Positions 56,890 through 64,000 of a stretch of 64,000 nucleotides of DNA are shown here, in pieces. Position 1 is the stretch's first letter; each line of letters starts with the position of its first letter. A program made the translations under genes and the position numbers. The stretch lies in the NCBI RefSeq assembly GCF_033568475.1, contig NC_133122.1:20457723-20521722 (forward strand). Reading direction: 5' to 3'. Below the pieces are notes generated by a model. It saw only the letters and a program-made list of their open reading frames with translations, ran no database searches and was not told the origin of the DNA. The stretch comes from Henckelia pumila (lineage: Eukaryota; Streptophyta; Magnoliopsida; Lamiales; Gesneriaceae).

Positions 56890-58704
56890 TTTTCCGGTCG
56901 AGGAACTAGATGCCAAACATTGTTGCGGGTGAATTGATTCAACTCTTCTTGCATAGCTTCAATCCAGCTGGCATCTGATAGAGCTTCATCTATCTTCTTG
57001 GGCTCTACCTGAGATATGAAAGTTGCATGCAAGAATTCATTAATCATTTGACCACGTGTTTTTCGAGGAGCAGAAGGGTCACCTATGACCAACCCAGGTG
57101 GATGATCTTTGTTCCACCTAAAATAATTCCCTAAAGGGTTGTCATCAATTGGTTGACGAACGTCCTCGTTTACTGGATCATTATTGGCAGGAGGATCGTT
57201 ATCAACCGATGGATCCTCTTCTGGCCTTGTTTGATCACACACGGTAGAGGGAACTGGATCATCCTTCTTTGGAGGATATGGATCACTGTCACTTTCTTCC
57301 TGTAGATTTGTGTTTTCCAGTCTATGACTCAGATCATTTATGCTCCCTTGAGTTTGTTCTGTACAAAGAGTAGATTCATCAAAAACAACATGAATGGTTT
57401 CCTCGACCGTTAGTGATCTTTGATTGAACACTCGATAAGCTCTGCTAACGGCTGAGTAACCAATAAAAGTTCCTTCATCTGCTTTGGCATCGAAGGCTGT
57501 CAAATGATTTTTGCCATTGTTGTGGATAAAGCATTTGCACCCAAAAATTTTGAAGTATGAAATATCAGGTTTTGTACCATTCCAGATCTCATATGGAGTT
57601 TTGTTAAATCGTTTATTAATCATAGATCTGTTTTGAGTATAGCAAGCTGTGTTAACTGCTTCTGCCCAAAGCCTTTGAGAAACATTTGAATCAGCAATCA
57701 TAGTTCTAGCTGCTTCTTTTAAAGTACGGTTCCTTCTTTCAGCCACCCCATTTTGCTGTGGGGATCTAGCAGCTGACAACTCATGCTTGATTCCCTGATC
57801 ATCTAGATAAGTCATAAGAGCAGTTTTTAAAAACTCAGTCCCTCTATCACTCCTGATTCTATCTATCACAGTGGATTGTTCATTTTGCAAACGTTTAAAA
57901 AGCTTAATCAGGTGAGGTGCAGTTTGATCTTTTGAAGAGAGAAAGATGACCCAAGTAAATCGAGAAAAGTCATCTATAACAACAAGAGCATATCTCATTC
58001 CCCCTATGCTTCTTACTGGTATAGGACCAAATAGGTCCATGTGAAGTAAATCTAAGCATTTGGAGAAGACATACACCCTTTATTTTAAAGGTAGCTCTCA
58101 CCTGCTTTCCTAGTTGACAAGCAGGACAAACTTTGTCTTTTATAAAATCTCCTTCAGGCAGACCAGAAACCAAATCATGCTTCCTCAAGTTAGAGATGGA
58201 CTTAAAATTTAGATGATTTAACCGCTTATGCCACAACCAATGTTTATCATGATGAGCAGTTAGACAAGTAGGTGAAGAAGTATGTGAGCAAGACCAGTTT
58301 ACCTTGTAGGTGTTTAGGTCTCTTACACCGGTCATAAGAGTCTCACCTTTGTCATTTTTGATAATGCAAGTGTGTTTGTGAAACTCGACCGAATGATCAT
58401 TGTCACATAGTTGACTAATACTTATCAAATTATAGCACAGTTTGTCAACAAGCAACACATCTTTAATAATGATGTTACCATGGATAATCTTACCCTTACC
58501 CACGGTTTTACCTTTGGAGTTGTCTCCAAAGCTGATCTTTGGTCCTTTGCACAGCACGACTTCTGTCAGAAGTTCTGGATTCCCTGTCATGTGCCGTGAG
58601 CAACCACTATCTAAGTACCAGGTAGTGTCCTTGATAGAAGTGGTCTTCTCGCCCGTTTGGACTTTTAGTACCTGCAAAAAGTGAGGAACTTTTGGTACCC
58701 ATAT
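56890..58704 (-). pseudogene. copia-4 protease and integrase, reverse transcriptase deleted
   Basis: In frame with gag after the TAG: IWVPKVPHF, then the protease WYLDSGCSRHM near 58620 and the integrase zinc region KHWLWHKRLNHLNF near 58230. A frameshift near 58070 leads into the integrase core with MDLFGPIP, IRSDRGTEF and PQQNGVAERRN, so D, D and E are all present. The frame reaches QNVIGTR at the very start of reverse transcriptase and then jumps into the extra ORF. The junction near 56870-56886 reads GGAACTAGATG, shared by both sides, indicating a microhomology deletion of reverse transcriptase, RNase H and the start of the extra ORF. Confidence 0.88.
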
Positions 58705-60717
58705 CTAGTAGGATCCAGGTCGGATTAGCCCTTTTGGGACCCACACCTGGAACACCCTTACAGGTTTGCCCGTGTGTGTGTCAAGAAATCTGTGCGGTCG
58801 ATAAGCAGTAAATGTGTGTGCTTGTGAGGTTGCTATGTGCTGCTTGCCTTTTTGATCTTTATCAGTTAGCCTGTACCTCTTTTGAACTGACCTGCAATTA
58901 AAGTACTGGTAAGGCTTCTCTTTTGACCATCTTCTCTTAGAGTAGTTAGACTCATTCCATGGCCTTTTGAAATTAGATTGGTTTCCCTTTCTTCTTTCAT
59001 TAGGTTTTGGTTTAATCCAAGTTCCTCTTTGATTAGAGATCTGGGGATCCACATATCCCAGCCCTCTATGCTTAGAGTTTCGTTCGTTAGATACTTTCTG
59101 ATTTTTGTCAAAACTGCACTCATCATGTTCATATATCGTGCTGGACCTGACAAATCTTATTTTGTTAAGATTGCCTTTGTCCAGGCTTGACTGAATACAA
59201 GATTCCATAGACTGTTCATTTGTTCCAAACCCTAGACCGGTTTTGTCATGTGCCGATCTTTGGATTTCTTGAATCTTGTCAATGGTTACAAAAGATTTAT
59301 TCCAAGCCTTAATTGTTTCAAGTAGTTTTTTGTTCTCAGTCAAGGTTGCTTGGAACACTCTTTTCAAGGTGTCATTCTCAGTAGCCAGCAGACTTATCTT
59401 GACCTTAAAACCATCAAGCTCTTTTCGCTGCATGCAGCTTGACTCGCTTGACTTATCTTTTAGGTCAGCTCTTTCTGCCTTTACCTCCTCGAATTCCTTG
59501 GATAATGTTTTGTATTCATTAGCCATTTCGTGTAAAGCAGTAACTAGATCACTGTGAGTAAATTCAGGTGAACCAAAGTCAAATACCTCCTCAGCTTCTT
59601 CTTCGATGTCAGCCATAAGGCATTCAACCTTTTCATCATCGCTGTCATCTGAAGAGCTTCCGGTATTGGGGTTGTCAGAGTTAGACTCAGCCCACTTGCT
59701 TTTGCTTTCGTCTGCTACTAGAACCCTTTGGTTTCTTCCTTTTCTAAACATCCTCTTGTCCTCCTTGCCCTTTCTTCTTTCGAAAACTTGCTTCTGATCA
59801 TTGCTCTTAGGCTTGGTGCAATCTGCAATGAAGTGGCCTGGCTTGCCACAGTTAAAACAAGTAGGACCATCGTCTGTATGGTCCGATTTATGATAATTTT
59901 TAAATTTAGAATTGTTTTTACGCATAAATCTACCAAATTTCTTGACAAAGAGTGTCATGGCTTCGTTGCTGATTTGCTCAGCTGATCTCTTTGGAGCTTC
60001 CTCGACCGGTGGACGCATCACCGTTGAGGTTAAGGCCTTGGTTGGTTGAGAGGTAGATGGTTCATCTTCTGTCCTCATGTTGAGCTCGAACTCGTAGGCT
60101 TTGAGATCTGCAAAGAGATCATGCAGTTCAACCTTGCTTAAGTCTTTTGACTCCCTCATGGCCACTGTCTTGATCTCCCATTCTTTGGGCAAAGCTCTCA
60201 TAACCTTCACAGCAATTTCACGGTTAGTATAAGTTTTTTTCTAAAGCAATAAGGTCACAAATGATACTACTAAACCGTTCATAAAATTCAGCCATGGTTT
60301 TCCCTGGCTTCATTTTGGCATTGTCATATTTTTGAATGGCCATGGTGAGCTTGTTTTCCTTGGTCTGGTCATTTCCTTCACACAGCTGAGTGAGCTTCTC
60401 CCAAATCCCTTTGCTGTGGAGCATGACTTGATTTTGCTGAACATGTTCTTGTCCAGTGTTTTGTATAGGATGTCCCGGGCCACATTGTCAAGATTGGCCT
60501 TCTTTTTGTCCTCAGTAGTCCACTCAGCTCTTGGTTTCTCAATCATTTGTCCTGCACCATCGGTTAGAGCTGGGTTGACCTTCATGATTTTGATGGGACC
60601 GTCTGTTATGACATATAGCATGTCATCGTCCTGTGCTGCAAGATGTGCCTGCATGCGAATTTTCCAGTCGTCATAATCTTCTTTAGAAAACATAGGAATT
60701 TTGTTGAAAGAAGTCAT
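58705..60717 (-). pseudogene. copia-4 gag, two frameshifts
   Basis: ATG 60717 begins TSFNKIPMFSKEDYDDW. The Gag core is broken by frame changes near 60420 and 60235, the second beside a T-run. From 60210 the frame is open for 501 residues: the end of the core, zinc knuckle CFNCGKPGHFIADC near 59855-59815, an acidic Ser/Asp-rich stretch and a coiled-coil region. It ends VWVPKGLIRPGSY at TAG 58707-58705. The pol frame continues directly past that TAG. Confidence 0.88.
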
Positions 60718-60754
60718 GATTTTAAAACTTTAGATCAGCAGTTGAGAAAGGAAC

Positions 60755-60770
60755 CCGCTCTGATACCACT
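60755..60770 (-). promoter_or_regulatory. copia-4 primer binding site
   Basis: Minus strand AGTGGTATCAGAGCGG directly after the LTR; initiator Met-tRNA type. Confidence 0.85.
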
Positions 60771-62048
60771 TGTTGGGATCGGTTCAGAGGGTAGAGGGGG
60801 GGCGAATACACTCTGAAACTTATTTTCTTTCTTTTCAAAATGATCAAGTGAAGTTTAGTTCCCTTAATCTGTTTTCTCAACTTCTAAAACGGTTTGAACA
60901 ACTTAAATAGTGCGGAAATAGTTCAGAGGTTTTAGTGATGCAAAGGCAAGTTATAACACGATGTATGAGCAATATATAAGATAAATATGCAGTAAAGACT
61001 AAGGCATGATTTATGAAAGTTCGAAGGCTTAATCCTTCTACGTCTCCCCTTCTTCCACTTAGGAAGGAATTCACTAGAAGACTTTGGTTATTACAACGTC
61101 TTGCAATACACCCACTTCAGACTTAGGACTTATCCAATGCCTAATCCGAAACTCCTAGATTTACACAGATAAGATTCTCAGTTCTTATCAGACTGGTGGA
61201 AGCTTTCAGAGTAGCTTCAAGTCTCTTCAATAATGAATACAGTCCGGTTGAGCTTCTCAAACTGCAGAGCGGTCGAGAGGCTTGGAAACCCTAGGATGAT
61301 CCTTGAAGATCAGATATGTAAACTGTAGGCGAGGGTTTATTTGAGCAGCAAGTGAATGATCTTGTAAGTGTGCTCAAGTATTGCTTCAGTATATCAGATG
61401 AGGACTTCTGATAGTATTCAAGTGATTGAGTTGATTGAGATTTTTTGTGTTGCTTGTCTTCTTGTCTTTTGTCTTGAGCAATCTTCCCTTTATATATGTC
61501 AATCATCAACGTCTTTATTTTGAACGTTCTGATGCTGCATTGAATGCACATTTAATGCTTCATAAATGCATTGATGATTCTGCATGAAGATCGTACTCTT
61601 CTTTAAATGCAGACAACTTCCAGGGTCCAAAACTGGTATAAATGGTCGAATGCTTTATCTGTAGCCATTCTGCGTTTTTGCCATTTTAGTGCAACCTGTT
61701 GTCTCGATGCAAGAGTCAACAGATCTTCTGATACGCCGGTTCTGCTTTTGATAAAAGATCTTGCAAAAAACGTCTTGTCTCAAGTATTTGTCTTGAGATA
61801 TCTTGATAAACAGTTGACTTTCTTCCGGTAGAGAGATTTATCCTCTGCTGGTTTGAATAACCAGTCGATAGGCTTGTGACTGCAACCGGTCGAGAGAAAA
61901 AGGCGGTTGACAAGCTTCCGGTAGATAACTTGAAGGGTTTAGACGGTTGCGGTAGGAGTTGTAGTAGATTCCTGAAGTACAAAAGATTGGTAGCACATTC
62001 CTATACACTGAGTTGTTGTTTGTTATCACCAAAATGTCGGATTCAACA
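60771..62048 (-). repeat. copia-4 5' LTR
   Basis: Same length as its partner. The TATA box, TATATAAA, is at 61489-61496 on the minus strand. Confidence 0.92.
61489..61496 (-). promoter_or_regulatory. copia-4 5' LTR TATA box
   Basis: Minus strand TATATAAA in the context ATATATAAAGGGAAG, conserved in both LTRs; probable core promoter. Confidence 0.55.
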
Positions 62049-62078
62049 ATATTAGTTTCAGTACAAATTATATAGAGA

Positions 62079-62637
62079 GTGTTTGAGTAAGCTTATTAAA
62101 AGAGCTTATACGCTCCTAGAGCTTAAAAGTTGTTTTACGAATTTATAAGTTGTTAGAACCTATTTTAAAAATAAGCTATTAAAGTGTTTGAGTAAATTTA
62201 TTTTAAAAAACTTAAAGATATTGATACGTTTGGTATCATAAGATCTTTTTATTATCAATTACCAAAAGGGCATAATTCTATGAAAATAATGTTTAGAATA
62301 GTTTTAGAATAAACCTATATTAAAATAAAAAATTATTTTTATATTTTAATTTAGATAAAATATGTGATTTGTAATTTTTTAAAAAATACTATTTAATATT
62401 TAATGGATGGAGGATATGATGTAGATTTATGAAAATATTTAAGGATATTTTAGAAAAATAGAATATTAAAATAAGATATGTTTGAAAAAAGTATCTCCCC
62501 TTACTTTTTTAAAAACAACTTATAATATGTCAAACAGCTTATTTTGACAACTTATAAGCTGTTTTTAAAAAATTTTCCAAACAAAATTTGAAAGCTTATA
62601 AGCTGTTTGAAAGAGCTTTTAAACTCAACAAAACACC
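62079..62637. mobile_element. Possible foldback MITE with TTATAAGCT-rich arms
   Basis: Begins GTGTTTGAGTAAGCTTATTA and ends AAACTCAACAAAACAC, imperfect inverse copies. CTTATAAGCT and AAAAGAGCTTATA-like words recur near both ends. The centre is AT-rich and non-coding. The layout resembles hAT-type plant MITEs; no clean target duplication was found. Confidence 0.4.
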
Positions 62638-63250
62638 ATCATAATATTGTGTATCACTTGATTTGAAAAGTGGAAACCAATAAAATAAAATAATTAAAAT
62701 TATAATAATTAGAACAATTTATTTCTATGTAATAAAATTAGGTAAATATTTCAATAAATAAAGGTAATTGAATACTTTTTTTGAAAAAATAAAAATAAAA
62801 AATATCTTTTTGAACTTAAATATATTTTCTGGTCAAATTTTCAAATATTTAATGAATTGAAATAAGATAATATATATTCTAAAAAGGAATAATGGAGATA
62901 ATCATGATATAACCGAATCAAATTATATAATTTAGATAATAGTCAATATTTAATTTGATTTAACCAAAATTTTATAATATTTTGTAAGATTCAAGAAAAA
63001 ACATAAATATATAAATATTTTTAAACGTGAATTGTTAAAATTTTATTGTTTGATTATATCTTGAATAAAAATATGAATGATTTAAACATAATAATTTTAT
63101 AATGAATGCAAAATATATATTTAGAAGGTCAAACAAGAATTTTTTTAAATGTATTTAGAAAGTCATAAATAAGGGAAATTTTGTCAAATATTACCATAGA
63201 AATAAAATTTGGAGTGTGATTAATAAATTTTGGAGTGTAAATAACATTAC

Positions 63251-63622
63251 CCATATGCAAATTATATTTGTTCCAAATGGAGGTGTATACCGCATTTGTA
63301 TAGTAATTTAATGGTAATTAATTATGATTAAATTCTAAATTTTATTAATTTTTTATCAAAAAAATATTATTTTCTAAATCAATAGGAATATTTTTGTAAA
63401 AATAATTTGGTATCACAAGACTACTAAAACTTCAACTTTTTATGTACCATAGATAGATTTTACCCTATTATCGGTCAAGGAAAAAAAAATTAAAGGTGAT
63501 CTTATGTTTAAAAATTCCATAATTAATTACAATAATTCAATAATTCATAATATTTTACAAAATCGAAATTTCATTTTGAATTTGGAATTACCAACGTCGT
63601 ATGTCTATCATTTGTTGGTCAA
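63251..63622. other. AT-rich spacer upstream of the S1-like gene
   Basis: No coding features. It includes the probable upstream promoter of the gene beginning at 63690. Confidence 0.45.
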
Positions 63623-63636
63623 CTATATATTTATAG
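63623..63636 (+). promoter_or_regulatory. Candidate TATA box of the S1-like gene
   Basis: CTATATATTTATAG, about 55-65 bases upstream of ATG 63690. Confidence 0.5.
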
Positions 63637-63689
63637 TCTATTAAAAAAAACCTCAACGTTGAAATTAGCATCATTAACATTTACAAGTG

Positions 63690-64000
63690 ATGCATTCTAA
63701 CATCAAAATATTTCTTCTCTTTCTAATTTCAAACATTTTAAATGGAAATGCTTGCTTCTTGGCTCCCAAAATTCATATTTTTGTGATCAACGACCTTCCT
63801 CCAAATTCTTCGCCCTTAAAAGTACATTGCGCTTCTAAAAACGATGATTTTGGAAACCATACGCTTGCTCTTGGACAAAATTTTAAATGGAGTTTTTGCG
63901 AGAATTTTGTGTTGAATACTCTGTTCTTTTGTCATCTCCGATGGAATAAGAAACATAAGCCATTTGTTGCTTACCAATCAGAATTTGTGCTCAACCGCTA
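63690..64000 (+). CDS. S1-family (self-incompatibility protein homologue) secreted protein, 3' part beyond window
   Basis: ATG 63690 opens a frame of 103 complete codons that is still open at the window end, so the C-terminus is missing. The first 25 or so residues form a hydrophobic signal peptide (KIFLLFLISNIL). The mature part shows the S1/SPH hallmarks in order: VINDLPPN, LKVHCASKNDDFGNH, LGQNFKWSFCENF and TLFFCHLRW. S1 proteins are small secreted beta-rich proteins; in poppy the founder acts in pollen rejection, while most homologues in other plants have unknown signalling or defence roles. Family members are usually about 130-150 residues and intronless, consistent with the missing tail being about 30-40 residues. 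The lack of stops and the promoter-like TATA spacing suggest a live gene. Confidence 0.85.
   Translation, partial: MHSNIKIFLLFLISNILNGNACFLAPKIHIFVINDLPPNSSPLKVHCASKNDDFGNHTLALGQNFKWSFCENFVLNTLFFCHLRWNKKHKPFVAYQSEFVLNR

Larger units (their letters stand above)
54636..62048 (-). mobile_element. copia-4: SIRE-like Copia element with internal deletion, minus strand
   Basis: Target duplication ATATT is exact at 54631-54635 and 62049-62053. LTRs are 54636-55913 and 60771-62048, each 1278 bp and differing at about 18 places by eye. Primer site and purine tract are present. Gag, protease and integrase are followed directly by the coiled-coil end of an extra 3' ORF; reverse transcriptase and RNase H are missing. 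It belongs to a SIRE-like family distinct from copia-1 and copia-3. It cannot move by itself but keeps the cis signals needed for mobilisation in trans. Confidence 0.92.
54241..63250. mobile_element. Possible terminal-inverted-repeat element split by copia-4
   Basis: The segment 54241-54290 (GTGTTATTTACATTCC, then TAATCACACTCCAC) and the segment 63201-63250 (GGAGTGTGATTA, then GGAGTGTAAATAACATTAC) are inverted relatives over about 45 bases. Removing copia-4 leaves about 1.6 kb of AT-rich, non-coding DNA between them. This fits a non-autonomous DNA transposon into which copia-4 inserted. Exact termini and target duplication are unclear. Confidence 0.45.

Overview
The window is nuclear DNA of a flowering plant, almost certainly a eudicot. 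Three host genes with GT-AG introns sit among AT-rich spacers, MITEs, a SINE-like sequence and a deep nest of LTR retrotransposons. The gene content (a PAT16-type DHHC acyltransferase, a LAC17-type laccase, a plastid DnaJ-type zinc-finger protein and an S1-family secreted protein) is plant specific. Species cannot be read from the sequence.

Left part (1-16093): three minus-strand genes. A seven-exon DHHC S-acyltransferase (993-4621) and a six-exon laccase (7354-9742) were rebuilt exon by exon with all junctions in phase. A two-exon thylakoid zinc-finger gene (11915-12786) follows. Between them lie a Mutator-type MITE with a 9-bp target duplication (5089-5352), a degenerate tandem array ending in a tRNA-like SINE (6151-7139), a decayed LINE RNase H fragment (13390-14038) and tandem AT-rich repeats (14680-16093).

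Middle (16094-50570): a Ty3/Gypsy element begins at 16094. Its 5' LTR is split by a SIRE/Maximus-like Copia element (copia-1, 17335-48523, TSD CTTGT). Copia-1 is itself hit twice: by a chromodomain Gypsy (gypsy-2, 27458-37090, TSD TCCAC) in its extra 3' ORF, and by a nearly pristine Copia (copia-2, 38160-47775, TSD GTGCC) in its 3' LTR. Copia-2 has an open 1304-residue Gag-Pol and LTRs differing at two places, so it is the youngest and the only one that looks competent.

Right part (50571-64000): a truncated SIRE-like element (copia-3, 50571-54120), then another SIRE-like element with a large internal deletion (copia-4, 54636-62048, TSD ATATT) lying inside a possible terminal-inverted-repeat element (about 54241-63250). 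At the right edge a previously uncalled plus-strand S1/SPH-type secreted protein gene starts at 63690 and runs off the window.

Most unusual observations: (1) all three SIRE-like elements carry a TAG codon at the same place between Gag and protease, followed by a similar short sequence, suggesting stop-codon readthrough; (2) copia-1 carries two antisense reading frames between pol and its extra 3' ORF, each with a TATA box at a promoter-like distance; (3) copia-1 has a second polypurine-like tract immediately after pol. Divergence figures are counts by eye, not alignments.
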